A DNA stretch of 64,000 bases from Argopecten irradians (taxonomy: Eukaryota; Mollusca; Bivalvia; Pectinida; Pectinidae). The stretch lies in NCBI RefSeq assembly GCF_041381155.1, contig NC_091141.1, forward strand, positions 28,423,751-28,487,750, in the 5' to 3' direction. Position numbers and translations under genes: made by a program. Of the stretch, positions 23,056-40,192 are shown piece by piece. Position 1 is the stretch's first letter. Each line of letters begins with the position of its first letter. Below the pieces are notes generated by a model. The model was not told the DNA's origin. It was given only the letters and a program-made list of their open reading frames with translations, and did not search any database.

Positions 23056-25056
23056 ATGGCAGTACCACCTGGCGGATTACAGGAAATATGTTTTTCCTTC
23101 GACACAACTGGATCCATGTACAGCTGTCTGGATGAGGTACGGGGACGGATCCAGGATATGATCCAACGTCTTCAAGCCGATATTCCCGGAATCAGAATCG
23201 CTGTCTTCGCTCATGGCGATTACTGTGACAAATCTAACTACATCACAAAACACATCGACTTTTCCACCGACGTTGGGACGCTGTGTAAGTGGGTAAACGA
23301 CGTCGGGAGGACAGGTGGCGGCGACGCAGACGAATGTTACGAGCTGGTTCTGCACGAGGTCCAAAGTCTGGACTGGACGCCAGGATCACAAAGGGCGCTG
23401 GTCATGATTGGGGACAACAACCCACATGAACCTGGATATCCCCAAAACAAGAAAAAATTAAATTGGAGAACGGAAGCAGACAACCTATCGAAAATGGTAC
23501 GATGCAGCTAGCAATGTTGCCCAATGTTTTACGGACATGTTATGAATTGGCTCACTATTACGAATAAAACTGTGTAATAAAACCATTCCAATATTACTAA
23601 TTTGTATTTGCAAATATACGCATGAGAAAGCATGCATTGGATTACAAATACATCACCAAGTATTCATTTTTTGTATTATTATTTTTTTAATGATTATAAG
23701 ACATGACTTTCACCGAAGTTATCACATTCGATTTCAGGGTGTCCGTATTTATTCTGTCCAGTGCAAGAACTTCTCAGGAGCAGACCATTTCTACGAAACC
23801 ATAGCCGAGAAAACTGATGGCCAATACCTTAAACTCGCCCAGTTCACCAATTTATTTGATTTCATCATGTCGATCTGCTACAGAGAAAAGGGAACAGAAT
23901 TTCTACAGGTAAAACAAACCTAATATAACAATTAACTTGGTAGTTGTATACACTACGACATCAATAGGTCAACTCCTTTTTATTTACCATCTGACATTTT
24001 TCTTTATTTTCCATTCGACATTTTGTACATGTATCGTATAAAGAAAGCAGAACATTTATGGAAACTTATCGAAAATGCATATTTTTCATCTGGTACATTT
24101 CAGGATTACGAAAAGGAGGTGAGAGCTCGAGAGGCTACAGGTGGTATTCACAAAGATTTGGACAATCTGTTTGGGGTTCTCCGGCGGGCTGATAGTAGTC
24201 ATGACGACACAAAAATGGACACAACCGCGGCACCAAAGCCTTTACCCCTGGTCAAGCCACCGTCCCTCACCAAAGTACCATCATTGACGGCCATGAAGAA
24301 AAACCTAGGCAGAACTTCTTCGGCGTCTAAGCGTACACGAACAGGAGTGAAAAATCGCAAAGTGACCAAGGTAAACAGATTTCGACATTTAGATTTCATT
24401 TGAAGGCCACATGGCAAGTAATTTTACATTATAGTGAGTTTATACAATGAAGCATATTTGTTTTTGTAGACTCATGAATATTCATCATTCAAAGATTTTT
24501 CATTTTTTTTAACATTATTTCCTTGTCATTGCAGAAAGAATTGCCACCGAAACCGAGAAGAGAAAATGTACCTGAATCAAGCTTCTCTCTATCCGGCAGA
24601 AGGTGGAGTAATTGGCAAACGTGCCTGTCATGTGATAAAACTGATAGTGCATTATGGGAGAAAAGAAATGGTGGCCATCTTGGTTACAGAAGGAAACAAA
24701 TCTTTGATGGGAGGCTGACGAGACCAACCCTTTACGAATTCTCAGTTCAAACAGCTGCCGGTCACAAACGGCATATCATGTACTCAAAACTTTGTCGCGG
24801 AATGACAAACGACGGCAAATGGGAACATCGTCTGCTTGGACAAAAAGACATTCGTGGTCAAATTGAGGACATTCTCTCTAAAGGTTGTTCGGTCGCTGTG
24901 CGACGTTTAAAACTTATCAACAGAAAAAACAGCAAAGCTAAGGCAATCAATTCACTACGTTGCTATGACTACGCATGGCGTCGCCAAGGCAGTCTGCGGA
25001 CAACACATAGATCTGTTGTCAAAGGTTCTGTCCAGATCTCTAACGATGTCTTTTAA
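23056..25056 (+). CDS. von Willebrand factor A domain protein, tandem copy C
   Basis: Coding exons are 23056-23496, 23738-23908, 24104-24370 and 24535-25056, the same lengths as A and B; they encode 466 residues. The vWA motifs (DTTGS, TGGGD, MIGDNNPH) are intact. It is the most diverged copy: NFSG for NYSG, KGTEF for KGAEF, AAPKPLPLVK for AVPKPVPLIK, KKNLG for KKKLG, SALW for SELW, KQIFD for KHIFD, CRGMT for CHGLT. All are substitutions; there are no frame breaks. Its 3' flank lacks the near-identical 1.6-kb block shared by A and B. The conserved frame in three copies argues for selection on the protein. Confidence 0.85.
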
Positions 25057-25086
25057 CTTTACGATAAGATGTTTATCATTTCATAC

Positions 25087-25092
25087 AATAAA
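25087..25092 (+). promoter_or_regulatory. Probable poly(A) signal, vWA copy C
   Basis: AATAAA lies 30 bp after the stop. Confidence 0.65.
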
Positions 25093-25404
25093 GAAACATG
25101 TTAAATCATAAACCTCGTGTTCTAACTCACATATTATTGTAAATATTGTTTTATTGAAGTTGTATTATGAAATATTTTGCAAATTATCAATTGTAAATAC
25201 CTTGATATCTAACAGATATACATATGTACTATTTGTATATAATTTATTATTGTTATACCGGTATTGTATTGAATAAACAAAATTGATAAAAATGCAATTT
25301 GTGTATATTATTATTATATACATGTATCAACCATTAGCTTTTTATAAGATGACCATGCAGATTTGCTGATATCACTCGCAAGGAATAAGGCGGGTATAGG
25401 GCCT

Positions 25405-25705
25405 TGCATCCTGGATACTTAACTGGTTCAGGTCCTTTACACCCCCTGGACTATCTCATAGTAAAACTGAAGGCAATACAGAGGAAAAATCTGAACCAAT
25501 CACTAGCAAAGACTTCGTTTGGAGACTACACTGAGAGCGACGCTCAAATTCAAAGCCACAAGTTAACCACAATGTACCGTTATACTGTTCTTTTGATGTA
25601 CATCAAAGAACTATAAATTACCTGTTCTGTTGTCACCAGATATACTATGAGATAGTCCAGCGGTGTAGAGATAGTAAGTGATCGGAATCCCTGAAGTATC
25701 GAAGA
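25405..25705. mobile_element. Small inverted-repeat element R2, copy 2
   Basis: CCCTGGACTATCTCATAGTA near the left and TACTATGAGATAGTCCAG near the right are inverted repeats, with GGATACTT / GAAGTATC at the outer ends. The 70-codon open frame inside is not a recognisable gene. Confidence 0.55.
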
Positions 25706-25829
25706 TGAGGGCCTTGGCATTAAAATCTGTTAAAAAAATTAGTTGGCGTCAGAATAAAGTGGACAATACTCTTATCACAAGGAGACACAACACACATCAT
25801 TCGATTCCGGTATCCTAGATATATGGATA

Positions 25830-26160
25830 TGTTCAATAACACAAAATATATATTCAAAAAAGTAATAATATATTCAAAAAAGTAAACATATTATAAATTA
25901 ATTTCATGTTCATAAAAAATAAATGTTTATTCCTGAAAATAAATATATGGTCAATAAATATGTGTTCATAAAAAATAGATACATGTCCATTAAAAATTAA
26001 ATACATGTATATATTTAAAAAAATAAATATATGGTCAAATATGGTTATTTGCTCATATAAAATATACAGTATGTTAAAAAAAATGAATATATGGTCATAA
26101 AATAAAAATAGTTGTTAAATCTATATTTAGGATTATTGAATATAAATAAGATATATATGG
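25830..26160. repeat. A/T-rich degenerate tandem repeat
   Basis: Loosely repeated AAATAAATATATGGTCA-like pieces of about 30-40 bp. Confidence 0.6.
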
Positions 26161-26481
26161 TAATATAAATATTTATTATTTTTCTGGATTTTTTGTCACT
26201 TTTCATTGGTCAAAAACACGCCACGTGCTCACCGATAAAAAACTATATTGCACGATTTTTCCGGAAGTAGTTTATAGAAAAAGTATATTGCACGGTTATT
26301 TTTAGATAGACTGGTTCCCTTCCTTAGTTCTACTCTCCGCCAGGCTGCGCTACGCTCACTAAATTAAACATGTTACAAAATCATAAGATTGTAACTGTCA
26401 TAGCAAAGCAGAATTTACAATGCGATGTTTATTTAGATTTGCACTCATTTCAAAATGTAAAAAAATCCAGAAAAATAATAA

Positions 26482-26625
26482 AACAAATATAGCATTTTGA
26501 TTTCGGTAAACATGGTTATATCGACTACAGAAAAAATATCGACCTCGGACTACGTCCTCGGTCAATATTTTTCTTTGGTCGATATAACCATGTATCGACC
26601 TCATCAAAATGCTATATTTGTATAT
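26482..26625. mobile_element. Foldback element (about 144 bp)
   Basis: AAATATAGCATTTTGAT ... ACATGGTTATATCGAC is followed by its reverse complement ending ATCAAAATGCTATATTT, around an ACTACGTCCTCGG centre. It can form an almost complete hairpin; it is probably a MITE. Confidence 0.75.
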
Positions 26626-26639
26626 TATTTTACACATTG

Positions 26640-28000
26640 AATGTATAAATGTATTGTGTTATTGAACAAATATGTATCTATTTTTAAAGAACAAATATGT
26701 ATTTTTAGCGCAAAAATATAAATTTTATGAATATGTCATATGGATAGCTGAAATCAGTGAAGTAATCATGAGTTTCTGCTCCTGTTAATAGTTCTCAGCA
26801 TAAAGGGAGTCGATATTCCAGGGCCGGGTTAACGTTACTATTACTGTCGTAGCATCGATTGATATAACGACAGTGAAAGGACTAGGTATGGTAAGGGTCT
26901 TTTGTGGCCCCCAAATCCGCTATTTTTCAAAGTCTGTTATTTTAAAATGTTAATCTTGCATTTCAAATATTAACTACATACCTGACATATTTGATAGTGC
27001 TATTGGCAGTTCTAGTTGCCCATGGCAACCATTTTTACTATACATAAATTATGCAAAATGTGAAAATTTCATCAAAATTGGCCTTTTTATGCAGTTTTTC
27101 ATCTAGTTCTCAAAATTATGTATGTCTGGTAATTCCCTTAAAATATAAAGTTTGTTCTAGGTTGTGCTCTATTGCTTAAAAAAAACTATAAAAAATAATG
27201 CCAAAATTGGGGTCTAATGTTAGTGGTATAATAAAGGGACCTTATGAAGATTTTTTTTCTAAAGATCACACTGATTATTAATGATATTTGAAGCTCAAAA
27301 TCTGTGTCATAATTTCACATTCATATATCAAAATTTTTAAAACTGAAAGTATAAGACATTTCTGATCTGTATTTGTTTTGTTTTGGTTTTTTTTGGTCCC
27401 AAGAATGCATATAGGACCATATAATAATTGATTTTCAATTATGATTTTCATTGTATTTCATGTTTAAACAGATTTGTTGATAGTAAAGTTTATAATTAGC
27501 TTTGAAGTTTATAAACTGAAAATATTAGTTTTTCAAGAAAAAAATAGTGGCGTCATATCTACGTTGTAGCTATGAAGCGGATTTGGATGTAACATGAAAA
27601 TGATCAGACACTCAAAACCGGAAGTGCATTATAAGTTCAGACATATGTCCTTTTTTTTCTTACCAAAATCGTGCTAAATAACAACTAAAAGCTGTATAAT
27701 TTTTGTGCCATATCAAAGTTATAAGCATGTTTTTAACTTTTTATATATCTAAAAAAAGCTCAGACTGCATGTGAAAATATTGCTATAGCTCATGTTTTCT
27801 GGCTGCATATTTCAAATAGTGTCAAATCGCTTTTATAATTATTGTACCAGAATATAAACGCTGTATATTATTCCTGTATATTTTCTATCTTTTTTAAAAT
27901 GAAATATATAATATTTTATTTACCTCGTAGGCCCAACATTCGTTACTAATAAATTCCGGATTTAATCCATTCCGGTTTTCCGTCCATTTTATTATTTATT
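26640..28000. other. Intergenic region upstream of POLR2D
   Basis: No exon recognised. CCAAATCCGCTA (about 26910) and AGCGGATTTGGA (about 27577) are inverted with respect to each other and may be the ends of an element of about 680 bp; this is tentative. Confidence 0.35.
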
Positions 28001-28021
28001 TCGTCCTTATTTCAAAACAAC

Positions 28022-33718
<5,697 letters not shown>

Positions 33719-33739
33719 AGATAAATGTGTATCACTCTG

Positions 33740-34680
33740 GTTAACATTGAGGCAAAGTAAAGCTGATCCATCCATGTGATCAGACAGTGTGTCTACTTCG
33801 CAGTCAAAACAATTAGCTGCAATCCCAGCTCAATGGATGAGGACACATGGAAACCATTGCAGGCAGCAGTTATTCCATCTTGTTTAACAAGGGATTTAGT
33901 TCCAAAAAGAATTTTTTTGTGACACTGGACATCATTAGATAGTCTGGTATACTGGTTACTGGTATAATCAGATGTTAATTAAGCTTCAGTTCAAATTCAT
34001 GTCAAAAAGATTTATCTTTAAGTTTGTTATTGCAATAAATGTGTTCATGATTAAGAAAACTGAATCAAAGATACCTTTAAGACATTTTATGAATGTTTTA
34101 AGTTCATTATCTGTATTTAAACCTTACACATTAAAAGATATGATTGTTTCAGACAATTCAACCCATCTCCACAATACATGTACATCATCAGTTGACAATG
34201 TTTTCACATCAGATGTATACAATGTACATCATCAGGTATTTTGTAACCATTTTAACTACATTGAAATATTAAATTATGTTGTGAGCGCTATGTTTGTGTT
34301 TTTTCGGGATTAAGTCTTAAAAGTCTTCTCTTTTTTGCAGAGTTGTCTGCACTACTACCCTCTGCAACAAATTAAAGTACTACCCTCTGCAACAAATTAA
34401 AGTTTGGGGGTATACCATGGAAACAAAAAGGAGGCTTTGTCTTCTGATTGATGACAAAAACAATGGTTGTACTAGTTTTTAAAACATGTCATTTGAATTG
34501 GTTGCCATGTGGTTATAATTACTAAATTAAATGTCAAAGTGAACTATTTTAGTGATTGTCTGCTGTCAGGACAACTTCTCCTAAACTACTGGATCAATTC
34601 CAATGAAACTTGACATTAATGATGCATTATTCATAATTTTGTCTCAAAAAATGCTTTATATATAAATATATGTAGTGAAT
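33740..34680. other. POLR2D 3'UTR and intergenic DNA
   Basis: The POLR2D 3'UTR probably ends after AATAAA at 34034. A 113-codon open frame at 33972-34313 has no recognisable product. At 34350-34400 a tract CACTACCCTCTGCAACAAAT is duplicated. Confidence 0.45.
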
Positions 34681-35285
34681 TTAAAAGATGGCATTTATAT
34701 AATGGCTAATTCTTTTTACATAACCAAGAAGAAAAATATGGCATAAATGTATCGTTCTACATTTCTTATGAAACATTTAACTCAATATATTGACAAATTC
34801 CACGTTATTTTTACGTATTTTAATTGATACCGTTGTAACTACAAATCGTTGATCAATACGAATAAACAGGTACGGTATGTACTCTGTACCCATTCCCGAG
34901 CCAAAGTCACGCATGTTAAACAAATGAACTACATAACCACTGAGGAGGTAATAAAATGACTCTTAGGCAAGGCAATTCATCTAATAAGGTAAACCACCAC
35001 TGTCAGAGCGATTTGAGCAGTTCTAGACAAAAGTTGCATTACTCTACGAGCAAGGGACAGGGTTCGGCATACAATTTAAGTTGTTCGACCACAATGTGTA
35101 ATGGCGGACAGCGAGCGAGTTTGAAAGTTTCACACACATTTCACCACCATGGGCTTTTCGAGCATATCACAGTAAAACCGACTGATCTAATTTCCATTAG
35201 AACCGGGTTTTTCCCGATATATGTACAAATTTTAATGTTGTCTTAGACTGAATTGTCCCTTTAAAAGATGGCATTTATACAATGG
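34679..35285 (+). mobile_element. MITE family R4, copy 2, flanked by a 26-bp direct repeat
   Basis: The element body runs from GGCTAATTCTTTTT (about 34703) to GAATTGTCCCTTTAA (about 35265), inverted relative to the copy in POLR2D intron 1. TTTAAAAGATGGCATTTATA then (T or C)AATGG is present on both sides (about 34679 and 35260). That is much longer than a usual target duplication. Confidence 0.65.
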
Positions 35286-35437
35286 TTATAGTTTTGGAGA
35301 CTTCGGGTATCATTTGGTTGCCATGGTAACTAATTGAAACATACCAGTTAAATGAAATTTATTTATGGTTCATTGGTAAACATATTTGGTCCATTTGATT
35401 GGTATGGTCTTAAAATCAACATATTTTTGTTAAACAT

Positions 35438-35843
35438 TTAGAGGGCCACTACCTTCCTGAAACGGCTTTTAATTTTTGAAATGGAATTATACAACAAAAT
35501 TGATAATTTTATAAGTGACAAAAGTTATTAACTTACCATTAATAATACATTTACCATCACCTTCTTAAAAATTTAATTAATATAAATAAAATGCTTATTT
35601 TCATAACGCGGTTCGTTTTATGTTTGCCGTCGTCATCTTAATTACCGCGCATCTGTTGATCATCACTGCGCCAGACGGCATAGCAGTGAAATGAATCTTC
35701 ACTGTTAACATAGTTTACGTAGGGAATCCTGCATTTGGTTGGTGTTATAACATCATCTCAGGCCATTAATATACATTTTCGTACATTATTATTGTTTTTT
35801 AGAAACTTTTAATTTTTGTTTTGCAATGGTAGTGGGCCTTTAA
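35438..35843. mobile_element. MITE family R5, copy 1
   Basis: The left end GAGGGCCACTACCTTCCTGA and the right end GGTAGTGGGCCTTTAA are inverted repeats. A second copy is at 44112-44432. Confidence 0.7.
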
Positions 35844-35849
35844 TCTACA

Positions 35850-36690
35850 TTACAAAGTGGCAAAAACTTCAATTATCAAATCCAAGACGATCAATTGCTG
35901 ACAAGGTTCTATTAAAATAAGTTTTAATAAACTTCAATTGTCAATGTCCAAAATGGCTGCCTGTCGTTGATATCGATTTTCGAATCAGTCCCAAAATCAA
36001 ATAGGCACTATGGGAAACCTAGATTTGGAATTGGAGACTGATCCCTAAATAATTACATATTAGATAGTATTAACAAGAATTATTGTTAATGGGGAAACAG
36101 ACCATCGGCGAAAGGCAACAATATAATCTGATGATAACGGGCTGAAAATTGGAAGATTAACAGTGGGGTAAAACAATGTGAATACTGCAGGTTCATTTCC
36201 AATTACAGTGCAACAATAAGGATGATGCTTAGAAGGAAACATCAAACAAAATTTTAAGAACTAATATGCAAACTGAATGAAACCTAAGTCTTAGACACAT
36301 TTTACTTACAAGATGTAGATAATACAAGAAAACAATAGACTTGTTTCAAAAGTTTAATCTTAACGCAACTTTACTGAAATATACATGCAATTTAACAATT
36401 AATACCTTTTCATGCAACGGACATGTATATTAAGTTTCCGTGCAATTTAAATAACATCAACGATTGAAAACAATTTTGACAACTCTGCAGTCTTGACCTT
36501 TACATAAAGGAATACATCTTGCAGACAGTACTAACCTTGCACACTTAAGAATTTTTCTCTTCGTTCTCCTTAATGTTGATGCATAGACACTCGATGACAC
36601 GTACATTTAGCCACAATAGCTAACTACACATATACACCATATACAAATGTACTGTGGCATCATTTATACTCTAGATGTTATTCTCAGTTG
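35850..36690. other. Intergenic DNA
   Basis: AT-rich; nothing coding seen. Confidence 0.4.
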
Positions 36691-36975
36691 TTATAATCAC
36701 CCCTGGACAATGTTATGGCAGAACTGAAGGCTCTGTGTGCACCAATAGATAGACAGGTAGTTTGGTCCTTTAAATCAAAAGAATGGAATAATGGTACACT
36801 GTTTGGCTTTGAAGGAGTGCATCACACTCTTAATCTTCAAGGGAAATCTCTTAGTCATGTGATCAGTCAGATTTACTTGCTGAACTGCATGTCATCAGGT
36901 TTGATATGAGATAGTCCAGGGGCGGATATATGACAATAGTGATAGTAACCCCTAGGGTATTGAGGATGGTATATG
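36690..36975. mobile_element. Small inverted-repeat element R2, copy 3
   Basis: The left end ATCACCCCTGGACAATGTTA and the right end ATAGTCCAGGGGCGGAT / AACCCCTAGGGTATTGAGGA match the ends of the copies at 21100 and 25405. Confidence 0.55.
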
Positions 36976-37511
36976 TATGAATTGTTATGCGAAATGAAGT
37001 TATGAAGCTATACAGGCATCATGCACTTTTATATGATTAAGTCTGTCTCATTGATTCAGAACACACACAACTGGCCTTGCACATGTTACATTATGATAGT
37101 GAAAAACAATGTACAAATTGGATCAATTTAAGATACCGTTAGCAATAAGATTTATTCAATCTTTTCATTACTTAGTAAAGTAATTCCACTTAAATACATA
37201 CATGATCATCAATATTACTTTTATATAACAAAAACATGTTTTCTTAAATCAGGAACTGGTTCGTAAGTGTGAATACATTTGATTTGACCCGGGTATTATA
37301 TTGTGAAAACCAGCTACATGTGCGAGGTAGTAAATATTACTACAGTGTATCAAAAAGGAATATTATGCTTATAACTGAAAACATTTTTAAACTAAATATT
37401 GACAATATGTTTATGGCAAAAAACATCATTTGCTATTATATATCATTCATCAGAAGACCAGTAATTCATAACCACCACAATAAAATTATATCGTAATTAC
37501 ATGTAATAGAC

Positions 37512-39226
37512 AAGAGGCCCAAAGGGCCTTAACGGTCATCTGACTACCTTGACAATAGTAAAATTAATTATATATAGTGTCACTTTGTCAGGATCATGTC
37601 AGGATAATTTTAAATTTCTTTCAACAAATTTTATTTCAAACAAGAGGCCCATGGGCCTTAACATATAGGAAATTAATTAGATATAGTGTCATGGTAGTCA
37701 TCTTCGATTTGGGATCAACCAGAGATGTAACAATACTTTGTCGGGACCATGTCAGGATCATTTCATGCAAGTTTCAGCCAAATCGCACCAGTAGAACTTG
37801 AGAAGAAGTTCAAAAATGTGTTTTCAATATGGCGGCTGTGGCGGCCATCTTGGATTTCGGATCGACCCGAAAAATAACAACACTTTGTCGGGACCATGTC
37901 AGGATCATTTCATGCAAGTTTTCAGCCAAATCCCACTTGTAAGAACTTGAGAAGAAGTTCAAAATGTGTTTTCAAGATGGCGGCTGTGGCGGCCATCTTG
38001 GATTTCGGATCGACCCGAAAAATAACAACACTTTGTCGGGACCATGTCAGGATCATTTCCTGCAAGTTTCAGCCAAATCGCACTGGTAGAACTTGAGAAG
38101 AAGTTCAAAATGTGTTTTCAAGATGGCGGCTGTGGCGGCCATCTTGGATTTCGGATCGACCCGAAAAAGAACAACACTTTGTCGGGACCGTGTCAGGATC
38201 ATTTCATGCAAGTTTCAGCCAAATCCCACTGGTAGAACTTGAGAAGAAGTTCAAAATGTGTTTTCAAGATGGCGGCTGTGGCGGCCATCTTGGATTTCGA
38301 ATCGACCCGAAAAAATAACAACACTTTGTCGGGACTGTGTCAGGATCATTTCATGCAAGTTTCAGCCAAATCCCACTGGTAGAACTTGAGAAGAAGTTCA
38401 AAATGTGTTTTCAAGATGGCGGCTTTGGCGGCCATCTTGGATTTCGGATCGACCGGAAAAATAACAACACTTTGTCGGGACTGTGTCAGGATCATTTCAT
38501 GCAAGTTTCAGCCAAATCCCACTGGTAGAACTTGAGAAGAAGTTCAAAATGTGTTTTCAAGATGGCGGTTGTGGCGGCCATCTTGGATTTCGGATCGACC
38601 CGAAAAATAACAACACTTTGTCGGGACCGTGTCAGGATCATTTCATGCAAGTTTCAGCCAAATCCCACTGGTAGAACTTGAGAAGAAGTTCAAAATGTGT
38701 TTTCAAGATGGCGGCTGTGGCGGCCATCTTGGATTTCGGATCGACCCGAAAAATAACAACACTTTGTCGGGACCGTGTCAGGATCATTTCATGCAAGTTT
38801 CAGCCAAATCCTACTGGTAGAACTTGAGAAGAAGTTCAAAATGTGTTTTCAAGATGGCGGCTGTGGCGGCCATCTTGGATTTCGGATCGACCCGAAAAAT
38901 AACAACACTTTGTCGGGACCATGTCAGGATCATTTCATGCAAGTTTCAGCCAAATCCCACTGGTAGAACTTGAGAAGAAGTTCAAAATGTGTTTTCAAGA
39001 TGGCGGCTGTGACGGCCATCTTGGATTTCAGATCGACCCGAAAAATAACAACACTTTGTCGGGACCATGTCAGGATCATTTCCTGCAAGTTTCAGCCAAA
39101 TCCCACCGGTAGAACTTGAGAAGAAGTTCAAAATGTGAAAAGTTAACGCATGGCGCACGGCGGACGACGACGGACGAAACATGATGACTATAGGTCATCC
39201 TGACCCTTCGGGTCAGATGACCTAAC
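37512..39226 (+). mobile_element. CAAGAGGCCC-family element with a 146-bp tandem core
   Basis: The left end is CAAGAGGCCCAAAGGGCCTT then AACGGTCATCTGAC; the right end is GGTCAGATGACCTAAC after a GACGGACGAAAC stretch, so GTCATCTGAC / GTCAGATGAC are inverted. A second internal CAAGAGGCCCATGGGCC start at 37641 suggests a nested or duplicated end. The core (about 37740-39136) is nine to ten head-to-tail units of 146 bp, each with CCATCTTGGATTTCGGATCG, AACAACACTTTGTCGGGAC and GCAAGTTTCAGCCAAATC. The 63-codon open frames recurring every 146 bp are by-products. No transposase is present. Confidence 0.85.
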
Positions 39227-40192
39227 AAGTGATGGGCTCATGGATGCACAACCAGGTCTTATATATACCAGGCAGCATAACTAAATTCCCTTTCAATGAT
39301 AAACATGCGGTTATTCAATAATATATGAACACATGCCATCAAAATTTGTTTACTCAAATAGTAATACCTGGTATGTCAATATATTAATTATTGCTGAACA
39401 CATTGAAGAAACTACTTTCATAATCAAATTATATTCTGTTTGAAATATAATATATAACATCCAAATAATTTACGACTCAAATCAATAGTCTTTAGCTTAT
39501 ATAGCTTTGAAATTTTAACCCATTCATCCCCGGAGATAAATTTGCTCTCTTCTAAATCAAAGACTAGGGTCATTCTATTGTGAACTGGAGGGGTGAATGA
39601 GTTAAATCAGCTTCGATGCAAATACATACATTAAGTTCTTAACAGGTACTTGAACAACATATGAAGTAACTGACATGTAGGTAACTTTCTGGGATGGTTA
39701 AAGCCTGGTATTAAGTTCAATTATTATATATTATTACAGTAAAAATTGATCTTTTAATTTAATATTTGATCAATCACTCTCTTTTGTTAATTAGGAAAAC
39801 TTAATACTGTATTGTATAAATGCAAAGTAGTTTAGAGTTTAACATTTTTAACTGACAAACATCATTTCTGAGATTGAGTTAAACGAAAAAGACCAATTCA
39901 TATATAAATACAACCTGTTTGCTAGTACATGATAATTATGTATTTATTAAAACAAGTAATTTGTAAGTGTAATATCTATCTCCTTGACCAGATTGTAAAC
40001 TCTGAGTAGTATACATATACGTACTGATAGTGATAGCTCTATCGTGTGACAGTCTATGCTGACTGTCATCAGTTTCATGGGTTGACTATAAATAGCAATT
40101 ATAGTTAAAATTATCAGGTTGATGAACAGCTGGTTAGATGATCAGTGTTGGAGTTGTCCAGATGAACAATTATTATGCTTGACTGATTTTGA
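39227..40192. other. Intergenic DNA downstream of UMPS, with a short MITE
   Basis: Contains a 91-bp inverted-repeat element at 39515-39605 (TTAACCCATTCATCCCC ... GGGGTGAATGAGTTAA). On the minus strand AATAAA (TTTATT at 39943-39948) lies about 245 bp beyond the UMPS stop and may be its poly(A) signal. Confidence 0.5.

Noticed and set aside
33972-34313. 113-codon open frame after POLR2D
   Set aside because: Composition is that of AT-rich 3'UTR or intergenic DNA and it runs across the likely poly(A) signal.
37896-39112. 63-codon open frames recurring every 146 bp
   Set aside because: By-product of the tandem core of a non-autonomous element.
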